Part shown: positions 35,126-43,931 of the stretch, one piece after another | Numbering within the stretch: the stretch's first letter is position 1 | How the letters are laid out: every line of letters begins with the position of its first letter | Notes under the pieces: generated by a model | What the model saw: the letters and a program-made list of their open reading frames with translations, nothing else | What the model was told of the DNA's origin: nothing | Databases searched by the model: none | DNA from: [Clostridium] symbiosum | GTDB taxonomy: Bacteria; Bacillota; Clostridia; Lachnospirales; Lachnospiraceae | Assembly: GCA_036419695.1 (NCBI GenBank) | Contig: CP143946.1 | Coordinates: 186,001 to 250,000 of the forward strand | Direction of reading: 5' to 3' | Length of the DNA stretch: 64,000 nucleotides | Position numbers and translations under genes: made by a program

Positions 35126-36469
35126 TCATGTATTGGACTTCTGCACACTTTTATGGAATCCTTTCAGCCTCCATGTAATCAGCAGAACGACCAGGAAGGC
35201 TCCTGCCAGGGCCAGCGTATAAGGTACCGCAAATCCCGTGGCGATTAATATCGGGCCCATCGTGACGACGGTCAGTTCCGCCCACATGTTTCCAAACAGG
35301 TAAGAAAGTGAGAAGTCGTCCAGGGTTCCGCTCTTAAAGTTGGGATCGCAGATCCTGAGAACCGTGATACCGATTGCCGTAACGCCCGAGGCCCAGCCGT
35401 AGGTGAAGATTCCCTTTTCAAACCAGTCTTTGGTGAACATCCTGGGAGCCAGCCACACGGCTATAAATATGTTGAACAGGATGCCGCAGGTGAACAGAAT
35501 GGCCAGAGACACCGCATATTTTACCACTACGCCGAGCTGGATGGAGGCCACGCCGAAACCAACCAGATAATCTGTAAATGTACTGCTGAGACGCGTAATC
35601 ACCCTCCGGTCTACATACTTGTCGGCTCCTCCAAGCCTCATCAGTTTCATGACGATGAAACCAACCAGTACCGCCAGGGAAAAGACCGGCAGGCTCAACT
35701 TCGGATTCAGGTACAGTACAAAATCAGCAATTTTCTTCGCTCCGTAGGCTACCACAAAGAGAAGGGCAGTATGAACCGCCAGCGGATCCACGGAGATGGT
35801 GGAAAAAGATTCCCGGCCCATTACCTCCCGCTCCTGTTCCGGGATCAGTCCGGTACGGAAGCTCTCGGGGAGTTTGACAAAGTCTGTAATATAGTTTGTA
35901 TAGCCCTTTTTCGTAGCCAGTTTAATTAAAATAATACCGCCTATCAATCCCGACAGAATTCCCACCGTAGCGGAAGTCATGCCTAAGGCCCCGGCATCTT
36001 CCCAGCCCATTCCGGCAAAGGAATCTCCAACCGCGGCTGCTGTTCCGTGGCCGCCTACAAAGCCTGTGGGGAGCATGTAGCCAAAGCCCGGGTGAGTGCC
36101 AAAAACAGGAACGAACAGCAGAAGGCCTAAAACCATAGCCCACAGATGCTGCCCAAGATAAGTCACCAATTGGAAACTCCACATCTGAATGACACCGGAA
36201 CTGCTTTTCTCTTTTTTGACATTTTCCTGTGAAAGCGGAAGCGCTGCGAACACCAGGACAATCAACGCGCCGGAATAGGAACCGAAGGCGGAGGAAAATG
36301 GTATTATTCCAAGGCCGTTTGGCCCCAAGATCAGTCCAAGCACGCCTGCCGTCAGTGATGCCGGAATAAAAAGCTCCTGAAGAATTTTTACCTTTGCCCT
36401 CAGCAGCTGTCCCAGAAGTATCAGGGCACTCATCAGGCCGAAGTCCAATATTACATCCCAAAAACTCAT
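35126..36469 (-). CDS. GltS-type sodium/glutamate symporter family permease (copy 1)
   Basis: 447 residues with about twelve helices and GltS family features: LGQLLRAKVKILQELFIPASLTAGVLGLILGP at the start and PTGFVGGHGTAAAVGDSFAG, the glycine-rich substrate/ion loop, in the middle. It lacks close glutamate-specific context and may carry another amino-acid-like acid. It is the first gene of a two-gene unit under a sigma-54 promoter 48 bases upstream, facing the activator gene. AAGGAGGG lies six bases before the ATG. A second, diverged copy at 59.4 kb accompanies an opine-dehydrogenase-family gene. Confidence 0.88.
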   Translation of the reverse strand: MSFWDVILDFGLMSALILLGQLLRAKVKILQELFIPASLTAGVLGLILGPNGLGIIPFSSAFGSYSGALIVLVFAALPLSQENVKKEKSSSGVIQMWSFQLVTYLGQHLWAMVLGLLLFVPVFGTHPGFGYMLPTGFVGGHGTAAAVGDSFAGMGWEDAGALGMTSATVGILSGLIGGIILIKLATKKGYTNYITDFVKLPESFRTGLIPEQEREVMGRESFSTISVDPLAVHTALLFVVAYGAKKIADFVLYLNPKLSLPVFSLAVLVGFIVMKLMRLGGADKYVDRRVITRLSSTFTDYLVGFGVASIQLGVVVKYAVSLAILFTCGILFNIFIAVWLAPRMFTKDWFEKGIFTYGWASGVTAIGITVLRICDPNFKSGTLDDFSLSYLFGNMWAELTVVTMGPILIATGFAVPYTLALAGAFLVVLLITWRLKGFHKSVQKSNT

Positions 36470-36516
36470 TGTAACCCTCCTTTTCGTTATTTAACTTGCC
36501 ATGGCACTTTATTAAT

Positions 36517-36533
36517 AAGCAACTTCCGTGCCA
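36517..36533 (-). promoter_or_regulatory. Sigma-54 (-24/-12) promoter of the symporter/dehydrogenase unit
   Basis: On the minus strand the sequence reads TGGCACGGAAGTTGCTT, a full match to the TGGCACG-N4-TTGCW consensus. The predicted start point is about 35 bases before the symporter start codon. The activator gene lies immediately on the other side. Confidence 0.88.
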
Positions 36534-36600
36534 AAATGCCTCTCATGTTCAAAATAGGTAAAATTAACCATAATAAGGCCATTATCCGGTTGTAAAAACC

Positions 36601-36685
36601 CGTGTCATGTGTAATAATTACTGTAAACAGGGTGATTTATCACCCTTACACGTGTCATCTGAGTACGGTGCGATATCTCATGACA
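36601..36685. promoter_or_regulatory. Upstream activator sites for the sigma-54 promoter
   Basis: CGTGTCAT occurs at 36601 and 36651, and ATGACA (inverted) at 36680-36685. A perfect GGGTGAT-TT-ATCACCC dyad sits at 36630-36645. These lie about 95-180 bases upstream of the predicted start point, the usual distance for enhancer-binding protein sites. Confidence 0.55.
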
Positions 36686-36715
36686 TCTCGTGTCTCACTG
36701 AAAGGAGGCTGCTGT

Positions 36716-38209
36716 TTGAATACTTTGCTTAGTGGAATACAAAATGAACTTCAGATTTTAGCTGACAACACTTCAAGCGCCCTGAACCTGGATATCGAAT
36801 TTATTGACAAAAACCTGAGAAGGGTAGCCTGTACCGGATATGCCCGGCCTCTGGTAGGATGCTATCTGACCCCGAACGGTGTTTTAAACCATGCCCTCTA
36901 CCAGCAGAAGGAGAGGCGCACCATCATCCACCATCCGGGAAGCGACGAGCGCTGCCGGAACTGTCCGCGTTTTCAAAAGTGTCCCTGGATGGCTTCCGTC
37001 CACGCCTCAATCTGGGTGAACGACGAGCCGGTGGGAATCTTCGGCGTTACGGCAACCAATGAAACACAGGCGGAATTATTGAGCAGCCGCTTCGAGGAGA
37101 TGGCCCAGTTTACCGACTCCTTTGTGGAGCTTTTGAGCGGATACATGCAGTTTCGAAGCAGCAAGCCGCCGGTGACGCGGACCATCATCGTCCCACAGAA
37201 TTCCCTGCCCCCGGCCGAACCGTTTTCCCGTATCCTGTCGGAGGATCCGTCTTTTATCCAGTTTAAGCAGAAGGCGGCAAAACTGGCCAGGTATTCATCC
37301 ACGGTGCTGCTGACCGGCGAGACGGGAACAGGGAAGGAACTCTTTTCCAGGGGAATCCATGAGTTGAGCCCCAGGAGTTCCGGGCCGTTTGTGGCGATCA
37401 ACTGCGGGGCGGTCCCGGAACAGCTGATTGAGAGCGAGTTATTCGGATATAAAAAGGGAGCTTTCACGGGAGCCTCCACGGACAAGCAGGGCCGTTTTCT
37501 TTCCGCCGACCGCGGCACCCTGTTCCTCGATGAAGTGGAAAACATGCCCCTGTATCTTCAGCAGAAACTCCTTCGCGCGTTGGAAAGCCATGAGATAGAA
37601 CCCCTCGGCAGTTCACGGCCGATTCACGTTGACTTACGCATCATAGCCGCCACCAACCGGCCGCTGGAAGAGCTGGTGGAGCGCGGCACATTCCGGGAGG
37701 ATCTGTTCCACCGCCTGAACGTGATTTCACTTAAAATCCCGCCCCTGAGGGAGCGGGGAAAGGATGTCCTTTATCTGTCGGGGCATATGCTTCGCAGGTA
37801 TAACCAGGCATTTCACAAGGAGATAGGCGGACTGAGTGAAGAGGTGCAGTCCCTGTTTCTTTTCTATCCGTGGAGGGGCAATATCAGGGAACTGCAGAAC
37901 ACGATGGAATATGCGGTCTGTATGTGTGAGGGCAGCCAGATTGGCCTGCAGGATCTGCCGGAATCGCTGATCACTGCGGCGCGCCGGATGCTTCCGGGCG
38001 GGTTTAAGACAGTTTCGGTGCCGGGAGACTCCGTCCTTTCCTCTTCCTCTCATTCACCTATATCCCTGCCCGAAGAAGCCGCGCAGCTTAAGAAGGCGCT
38101 GGAGCGCTTTGGATGGAGCGAGGAAGGACGGCTGAAGGCGGCGGCCGAGCTGGGGATCAGCAGGGCGACCGTATACCGGCGAATTAAAAAGTATGATTTG
38201 AAAGAATAA
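36716..38209 (+). CDS. Sigma-54-dependent enhancer-binding activator (sensor, AAA+, Fis HTH)
   Basis: 497 residues. The N-terminal sensor (1-150) has a GAF/PocR-like look with a cysteine group C80-X2-C83-X5-C89 that could bind a metal or cluster. The AAA+ domain has Walker A GETGTGKE (201-208), the sigma-54 contact loop GAFTGA (248-253) and Walker B TLFLDEVE. The Fis-type HTH is at the C-terminus (LKAAAELGISRATVYRRIKKY). It activates transcription by RNA polymerase with sigma-54. The TTG start at 36716 follows AAGGAGG by seven bases; an earlier in-frame start at 36602 would overlap the activator sites. It faces its likely target, the GltS-like unit. Confidence 0.9.
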   Translation: MNTLLSGIQNELQILADNTSSALNLDIEFIDKNLRRVACTGYARPLVGCYLTPNGVLNHALYQQKERRTIIHHPGSDERCRNCPRFQKCPWMASVHASIWVNDEPVGIFGVTATNETQAELLSSRFEEMAQFTDSFVELLSGYMQFRSSKPPVTRTIIVPQNSLPPAEPFSRILSEDPSFIQFKQKAAKLARYSSTVLLTGETGTGKELFSRGIHELSPRSSGPFVAINCGAVPEQLIESELFGYKKGAFTGASTDKQGRFLSADRGTLFLDEVENMPLYLQQKLLRALESHEIEPLGSSRPIHVDLRIIAATNRPLEELVERGTFREDLFHRLNVISLKIPPLRERGKDVLYLSGHMLRRYNQAFHKEIGGLSEEVQSLFLFYPWRGNIRELQNTMEYAVCMCEGSQIGLQDLPESLITAARRMLPGGFKTVSVPGDSVLSSSSHSPISLPEEAAQLKKALERFGWSEEGRLKAAAELGISRATVYRRIKKYDLKE

Positions 38210-38251
38210 AGACAGAAAGGAAAAGAATAAATATAAGGATTGGAATATAGA

Positions 38252-38316
38252 ATGCTCCCGTCCATACAGGCATGTTTTACTATAACATTTACCTGTATGG
38301 ATGGGAGCATCTTTTA
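38252..38316 (+). terminator. Terminator of the sigma-54 activator gene
   Basis: ATGCTCCCGTCCATACAGG pairs with CCTGTATGGATGGGAGCAT (19 bp, one G-T) and is followed by CTTTT. Confidence 0.85.
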
Positions 38317-38367
38317 ATGGGGCTGTAAAATAAGTCCCTTTGTTCTTTGACAGGGAAGTTCTCCCCA

Positions 38368-39252
38368 TCAGCCGCTGACCCACCCTTTTGCGAACCGCAC
38401 GGCGGCATCCAGGAGAGGTGATGACGCATCCCTGCGCCAGGCGATCCCCACCTCTTTTGTGATCTTTTCCTCTATTTTCAGTTCTACGACACCCGACAGG
38501 TTACGGGACAGAAATTCTTCGGATGGAAGGAAGGCCACGCCGAGACCGCCCTGGACCATGTAAAGTCCGGTGGTAGGGCTGCCGGAGCGGCAGACGATAT
38601 CGGGTTCAAATCCGGCATTCCGGCAGGCAAGGAGGCACAGCTCCGAGGCAACCTGCCCGCTCTGGTGGAAAATAAAGTGCTCATCCTTAAGCTCCTTTAA
38701 GCTCACCGTTTTCCTGCCTGCCAGCGGATGGCGGCTGGGAACGGCCAGAGAATAGCAGTCCTCGCCCAGTTTGGCGAAGTCGAGGCTTTGCGGCAGTTCC
38801 GTCAGCGGCCTGTTTAAGAAGGCCAGATCAATTTTTCGTTCCAGCAGCAGGTCCACAAGACGGTGGGTTCCCTCCTGGATAATATTTACCGAAATATCGG
38901 GGTAGTTATAGCAGAAGGATGACAGCATCTCCCCGAAATCAATGCACTGCAGGCTGGTGATAATCCCCAGGGTCAGGCTGCCCTTGTGAAGACCGGCATA
39001 GAATGCCATCTCGGCTTCCAGGGCCTCGGTGCGCTGCACAATCTCACGCGCGCGCAGGACGAATTCCTTACCCGCATCGGTGAGTGTGGCGCCGCGGGAA
39101 TTGCGGTAAAACAGGGGCAGGCCCAGCTCCCGTTCCAGTTTTGCGATCTGCTGGGACAGTGCGGGCTGTCCCACATGGCAGGCCTGGGCGGCCAGGGAAA
39201 AATTCCCGCAGTCCGCCACGGCCAGAACATAGTTCATTGTATATAATTCCAT
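38368..39252 (-). CDS. LysR family transcriptional regulator of the transketolase unit
   Basis: 294 residues with the standard HTH (FSLAAQACHVGQPALSQQIAKLERELGLPLFYR) and an effector domain of the CynR/OxyR-like group. It is divergent from the split transketolase gene, with a palindromic LysR box between them, so it is the likely activator of that unit. GGGAGG precedes the ATG. Confidence 0.9.
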   Translation of the reverse strand: MELYTMNYVLAVADCGNFSLAAQACHVGQPALSQQIAKLERELGLPLFYRNSRGATLTDAGKEFVLRAREIVQRTEALEAEMAFYAGLHKGSLTLGIITSLQCIDFGEMLSSFCYNYPDISVNIIQEGTHRLVDLLLERKIDLAFLNRPLTELPQSLDFAKLGEDCYSLAVPSRHPLAGRKTVSLKELKDEHFIFHQSGQVASELCLLACRNAGFEPDIVCRSGSPTTGLYMVQGGLGVAFLPSEEFLSRNLSGVVELKIEEKITKEVGIAWRRDASSPLLDAAVRFAKGWVSG

Positions 39253-39316
39253 TGGATTTCCTCCCGGCTCTTTGCTTCTGGCCTTATTATATTATAAAAA
39301 AATCAAACGGACAACA

Positions 39317-39341
39317 TTACTATCATTTTTAATGATAGTAA
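39317..39341. promoter_or_regulatory. LysR-type box (ATC-N9-GAT) before the transketolase unit
   Basis: TTACTATCATT-TTT-AATGATAGTAA, a perfect 11-bp dyad that contains ATC-N9-GAT. Its centre lies at about -65 from the start predicted for the promoter at 39358, the classic LysR recognition position. Confidence 0.65.
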
Positions 39342-39357
39342 CTGTCAGGAAGAAGAA

Positions 39358-39387
39358 TTGGATCTTTCTAAGCGGCTGTAGTAAGAT
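39358..39387 (+). promoter_or_regulatory. Likely promoter of the transketolase/ThDP/transaldolase unit
   Basis: TTGGAT, an 18-base spacer, TAAGAT, downstream of the LysR box. Confidence 0.5.
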
Positions 39388-39488
39388 CAAGTCAGAAACA
39401 GGAACTGAACTAAAAAGGCTGCCACCCGGGAGGAACCTGAAAGTCCAGAAAATATAAGAATTTATGATAATGATAGGAAGGATAAATT

Positions 39489-40337
39489 ATGGAAAATCGC
39501 AATTATTTCACAGAGCGTGATGTAGAACGCCTGGAGAAACAGGCGGTACAGCTGAGACAGGATATCATCTCGATGATACATTCTGCAAAAGCCGGACATC
39601 CGGGAGGTTCCCTGTCGGCGGTGGAAATGGTAACGGCCCTGTATTTTCACGTAATGAATATTAAACCGGAGGAGCCGGACTGGGCGGATCGGGATCGTTT
39701 CATCCTCTCTAAAGGCCACTCCTGCCCGGTACTGTATGCAGCCCTGGCACGCCGCGGATTCTTTGACCCGGCGATACTGAACACGCTGCGCCAGTACCAC
39801 TCCATTCTTCAGGGACATCCGGACATGAATAAGGTGCCGGGCATCGACATGACGGCAGGTTCCCTTGGAAACGGACTCTCGGCAGGCGTGGGAATGGCGC
39901 TTTCGGCCAGGCTCCATCATCAGGATTATATGACCTATGTCATGCTGGGTGACGGAGAGATACAGGAGGGCATGGTCTGGGAGGCCGCGATGGCGGCCAG
40001 CCACCATAACCTCAAAAACCTGGTGGCGATTGTGGACTGCAATGGCGTCCAGATTAACGGCTGGGTGAACGACATCATGACCGTTGAGCCTCTGGGAGAC
40101 AAGTGGCGCTCCTTCGGCTGGAGGGTTGTGGAAGTAAACGGACACAATATGAAAGATGTGCTTACGGCGCTCCACACGGCAAAGACCATGAGGAACCCTA
40201 CGGCCATCCTGATGCGCACCGTCAAGGGCAAGGGAGTCTCCTTCATGGAGGATGACTCGGCATGGCACGGAGCGGCACCTGATGACGAACAGCTTGTAAA
40301 GGCAATCTCAGAAATAAAGGAAGGAGGTGTTGTGTGA
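39489..40337 (+). CDS. Transketolase N-terminal subunit (pair 1)
   Basis: 282 residues covering the ThDP pyrophosphate-binding half: HSAKAGHPGGSLSAVE, FILSKGHSCPVLYA, the GDGEIQEG ThDP motif ending in IVDCNGVQINGW. Split transketolases occur in many anaerobes and Archaea, with the two halves combining into an active enzyme. It moves two-carbon ketol units between sugar phosphates. The stop codon overlaps the next start (TGATG), so subunit supply is coupled. GGAAGGATAAATT precedes the ATG. Confidence 0.93.
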   Translation: MENRNYFTERDVERLEKQAVQLRQDIISMIHSAKAGHPGGSLSAVEMVTALYFHVMNIKPEEPDWADRDRFILSKGHSCPVLYAALARRGFFDPAILNTLRQYHSILQGHPDMNKVPGIDMTAGSLGNGLSAGVGMALSARLHHQDYMTYVMLGDGEIQEGMVWEAAMAASHHNLKNLVAIVDCNGVQINGWVNDIMTVEPLGDKWRSFGWRVVEVNGHNMKDVLTALHTAKTMRNPTAILMRTVKGKGVSFMEDDSAWHGAAPDDEQLVKAISEIKEGGVV

Positions 40338-41281
40338 TGGCAAAGACACTTGCAACCAGAATGGCATTCGGCCATGAACTGATAGAAATCGCTAAAACAA
40401 ACGAAAACTTCGTAGTCTGCAACGCCGACACCAAGGCATGCGGCCTGGAGAAATTCGGAGCATACTTTCCCGAAAGGGAGTTCTCATTCGGCATTGCCGA
40501 ACAGAATATGGTGGGAGGCGCAGCCGGACTGGCAGCCTGCGGAAACAAGGTGTTCCTCGCAACCTTCGCGGTATTCGCTTCCATGAGGGCCTGCGAGCAG
40601 GTAAGAACCTTCGTGTGCTACCCGAATCTGAACGTGACCGTGATAGGAACCCATACGGGACTTCAGGTCGGCGGCGACGGCGCCACGCATGCGGCGATTG
40701 AGGACGTGTCCATCATGCGTTCCTTCCCGAACATGACTGTGGTACAGCCGGCCGACGCGGTATCCGCAAAGGCCCTGGCCCATGCGGCGGTAGACTTTAC
40801 CGGCCCCCTCTATGTCAGGCTGCACCGCAATCCGGTGGAAGACATCTATGACCCGGCCTCCTATGAGTTTGAATGGGGCAAGGCGCGCACTGTAGTGGAT
40901 TACGGAAACGATATGACAATGATAGTCTCCGGAATACTGCTTAAAAAAGCGCTGGATGCGGCCGCTGTTTTAAAGGAGCAGGGAATCCTTGTCCGGGTGC
41001 TCGACATGGCCACCATCAAACCGCTGGACAACGAGGCGGTCATAAAGGCGGCACGGGAGACCGGAGCGGTCATGACAATCGAGGACCACACCATTTTCGG
41101 CGGCCTTGGTTCCGCAGTGGCGGAAGTGCTGGTGGAACAGGAACCGGTTCCCATGCAGCGAATCGGCGTCCAGGATAAATTCGGTGAATCCGGCGATCCG
41201 GAACTGCTTTACCGTGACCACGGCATGGATGTGGATTCCATCGTAGCAAAGGCAAAGGCGTTAATCGCCAGAAAAAGATAG
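40337..41281 (+). CDS. Transketolase C-terminal subunit (pair 1)
   Basis: 314 residues with the pyrimidine-binding half (FVVCNADTKACGLEKFGAYFP, FGIAEQNMVGGAAGLAACG containing the Glu that activates ThDP) and the C-terminal domain (GESGDPELL). The ATG at 40337 follows AGGAGG by nine bases; a GTG three bases earlier is less likely. It completes the enzyme with the upstream subunit. Confidence 0.93.
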   Translation: MAKTLATRMAFGHELIEIAKTNENFVVCNADTKACGLEKFGAYFPEREFSFGIAEQNMVGGAAGLAACGNKVFLATFAVFASMRACEQVRTFVCYPNLNVTVIGTHTGLQVGGDGATHAAIEDVSIMRSFPNMTVVQPADAVSAKALAHAAVDFTGPLYVRLHRNPVEDIYDPASYEFEWGKARTVVDYGNDMTMIVSGILLKKALDAAAVLKEQGILVRVLDMATIKPLDNEAVIKAARETGAVMTIEDHTIFGGLGSAVAEVLVEQEPVPMQRIGVQDKFGESGDPELLYRDHGMDVDSIVAKAKALIARKR

Positions 41282-41319
41282 ACGGCGCGGTAAACCCGGC
41301 CGGGAAAGGACAGGTAAAT

Positions 41320-41997
41320 ATGAAATCCCCACATGTATGTATTTTACAGACCAGTTTTGCCAAACGGGAGGATACCATCGCATTCCTGAAGGAAAAAGTC
41401 CCGGGAGTGAGGGTGGAATTTATCACCGACAGCACCCTGCTGAATGATGTCCGTGCAAACGGCGGGCCCAGCCAGGCGGTAATCGACAGGATGACTCTCT
41501 ACGCAAAAGCGGCGGAAATCTCCGGAGCGGATTTAATCGTCAACTCCTGCTCCACGGTGGGAGAAGTGGCCGACATCTATGAGAAAGAAGTGAATGTCCC
41601 TGTTATGAAGGTGGATCTGCCGATGGCCGAGGAGGCGGTGAGCCTGGGAACGAAGATTGCCCTGATTGCCACGGTGGAAACAACGCTTGGGCCCAGCCAG
41701 AGGCTGATTGAAAAGACAGGCGCCGCACAGGGTAAAAAGATGGAGTGCACACAGTATTTGCAGAACGCAGCCTGGGATGCCCTTCAGGCAGGACACCCGG
41801 AAGAGCACAACCGCATACTGATGGAAAACATCAGGGAGCTGGATAAAATGGGATACGACGCCATCGTAATGGCCCAGGTGTCCATGCGCGCGCTGCTGCC
41901 CGACTTAAAAGACGTAAAAACACCTTTACTGTGCAGCTTCTTCTCGGGCTATGGAAGAATTGCCGAAAAGCTGAATGAAATTGCGGCAGAAAAATAA
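41320..41997 (+). CDS. Asp/Glu racemase family protein with one catalytic cysteine
   Basis: 225 residues of the Asp/Glu/hydantoin racemase fold. The first active-site cysteine is present (Cys77, NSCSTVGE) but the second position reads VMAQVSMR, without cysteine. Two-base racemisation is therefore unlikely. Single-cysteine relatives include maleate isomerase-like and decarboxylase enzymes (aryl-malonate decarboxylase has one cysteine), so decarboxylation or isomerisation is possible. It lies between the transketolase and ThDP genes in the same unit. Confidence 0.78.
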   Translation: MKSPHVCILQTSFAKREDTIAFLKEKVPGVRVEFITDSTLLNDVRANGGPSQAVIDRMTLYAKAAEISGADLIVNSCSTVGEVADIYEKEVNVPVMKVDLPMAEEAVSLGTKIALIATVETTLGPSQRLIEKTGAAQGKKMECTQYLQNAAWDALQAGHPEEHNRILMENIRELDKMGYDAIVMAQVSMRALLPDLKDVKTPLLCSFFSGYGRIAEKLNEIAAEK

Positions 41998-42076
41998 GCG
42001 TGAAACCGGGCGTTAGAAACAGAACCGGACATTAAGTATGAAATCGGACATAAAAGAGTAAATGGAGGAGATTAAA

Positions 42077-43909
42077 ATGAGTAACAAATTAGTATCTGAT
42101 TTATTAGTAGATTATCTGGAGCGCAGAGGCGTTACCAAATTATTCGGCCTTTGCGGCCATACCGTAATCGGAATGCTGGACGCACTGTCCCGCAGCGAGA
42201 AAATCCAGTACATAGGAACAAGACATGAGAGCGTGGCCTCCACGGCTGCAGACGGCTATGCCCGTGTGACACATAAGGCATCGGTGGTAATGTGTCATCT
42301 GGGGCCGGGACTTACCAATGTAATCACAGGCGTCGCCAACGCCTCGCTGGATTCCATCCCCATGGTAGTCATTGCCGGTGATGTGCCGAGCTACTACTAC
42401 GGCCGCCATCCTCACCAGGAAGTGCAGATGCATGCCGACGGCGACCAGTACAAATTGCTGGAGCCGGTTGTAAAGCGCGCATGGAGAGTGGATGACGTGG
42501 AAGCGCTTCCCGATATTCTCGACAAGGCATTCCGCCTGGCTGAGTCCGGCCGTCCGGGACCCGTCCTTGTGGACGTTCCGATGGATATGTTCTCAAGAGA
42601 AATGGATGAGGAACTTTGGGCGCGCACCTACAAGGGTAATCTCGTAACCATGCGCCCTGCCCTGGATCCTGCGGCTGCAAAGGCAATCGCAAAGAAATTG
42701 GTGGAGGCAAAGAATCCGGTTCTCCATGCAGGCGGTGGAATCCTTTTATCCCAGGCATCCGAGGAACTGGCTGCCCTGGCTGAATTCATGGACATTCCGG
42801 TATCACGTACACTGGCAGGACAGGGCTGCTTATCCGACCTGCACCCGCTGATGATTGGACAGACCGGTTTCTGGGGCCTTGAATTCACCCACTCACTGAC
42901 CACGAATGCCGATGTAATCCTGGGCCTCGGCACCAGATTCGGCGAGGCCGACAGCTCAAGCTGGTATCAGGGAGTCACATTCGACCCTGATAAGACCACC
43001 TTTTTACAGATTGACATCGACCCGATGGAGATCGGACGCAACTATCCGGTAGAAATCGGAGCCATGGGAGACTTAAAGATTGGCCTTGCCCAGATCCTTG
43101 AAGAAGTGAAAAAGATTTGTCCGGAAGGACGGAGTAATCCGGAACTCCGGGCCAGAATTGCCAGGGCCAAGGCAGAGTTTAAACAATCCAACGCAGCTAT
43201 TTCAAGTGATAACCGTTTCCCGATGACGCCTCAGAGAATCCTTAAGGACGTCAAGGAAGTGATTCCGGAGGATGCAGTGATCTTTACCGATGTAGGCTGG
43301 AACAAGAACGGCGTTGCACAGGAATTTGATATTACACGTCCGGGAGCCATTCACCACTCATCCGGTCTGGCGACCATGGGATTCGGCCCGTCGGCCGTAC
43401 TGGGAGGCAAGCTTGCTGCTCCCGACAAGATTGTCCTTAATCTGACCGGAGACGGCGGTTTCGGCATCAATCCGTCCTGCCTTGCTACGGCAGTTGAGCA
43501 GGGAATCGCCTGCACCTGGGTGGTTATGAATAACTCGGCTTTCGGTACAATCGCAGGACTTGAAAATGCCAACTATAAAACAAAATTCGGTACGGTATTC
43601 TATAAAGCCGACGGAGAGCGCTACACCATTTCCTGGGCGGATGTGGCGAAGAGCTACGGAATCGAGTCCATCTGCATTAGTTCTGCGGAAGAATTTAAAC
43701 CGGCCATGGAAAAGGCCATTGAAGCCAACAAGGCGGGACGTCCGTTCTTAGTGGAGGCTCCAATGGAGAACATCGTAGTGCCGACACCGGGCTGCTGGAA
43801 TATCAACGATATCTATACACCAAACGCACTTGTCAAAGAAGGAAAACTGATTAAGAAAGAGAACGGCCGTTATGTTGCGCCAAGCCATTCGAAATCTCAT
43901 GATGCATAA
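42077..43909 (+). CDS. Thiamine-diphosphate enzyme, acetolactate-synthase-like (copy B)
   Basis: 610 residues, nearly identical in layout to copy A at 31.9 kb and matching it residue for residue over long blocks (for example FGLCGHTVIG, RRPHQEV-type HPHQEV, and LTGDGGFGxNPxCLATAVEQ). Catalytic Glu51 (TRHESVAS) and the GDG...NN ThDP motif are intact. The start follows GGAGGAG by six bases; an ATG 15 bases earlier contains the ribosome binding site. It is followed 22 bases later by the TIM-barrel paralogue, so in this unit the two enzymes are directly paired. Confidence 0.85.
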   Translation: MSNKLVSDLLVDYLERRGVTKLFGLCGHTVIGMLDALSRSEKIQYIGTRHESVASTAADGYARVTHKASVVMCHLGPGLTNVITGVANASLDSIPMVVIAGDVPSYYYGRHPHQEVQMHADGDQYKLLEPVVKRAWRVDDVEALPDILDKAFRLAESGRPGPVLVDVPMDMFSREMDEELWARTYKGNLVTMRPALDPAAAKAIAKKLVEAKNPVLHAGGGILLSQASEELAALAEFMDIPVSRTLAGQGCLSDLHPLMIGQTGFWGLEFTHSLTTNADVILGLGTRFGEADSSSWYQGVTFDPDKTTFLQIDIDPMEIGRNYPVEIGAMGDLKIGLAQILEEVKKICPEGRSNPELRARIARAKAEFKQSNAAISSDNRFPMTPQRILKDVKEVIPEDAVIFTDVGWNKNGVAQEFDITRPGAIHHSSGLATMGFGPSAVLGGKLAAPDKIVLNLTGDGGFGINPSCLATAVEQGIACTWVVMNNSAFGTIAGLENANYKTKFGTVFYKADGERYTISWADVAKSYGIESICISSAEEFKPAMEKAIEANKAGRPFLVEAPMENIVVPTPGCWNINDIYTPNALVKEGKLIKKENGRYVAPSHSKSHDA

Positions 43910-43931
43910 TTGCATGAAACGGAGGTAAACG

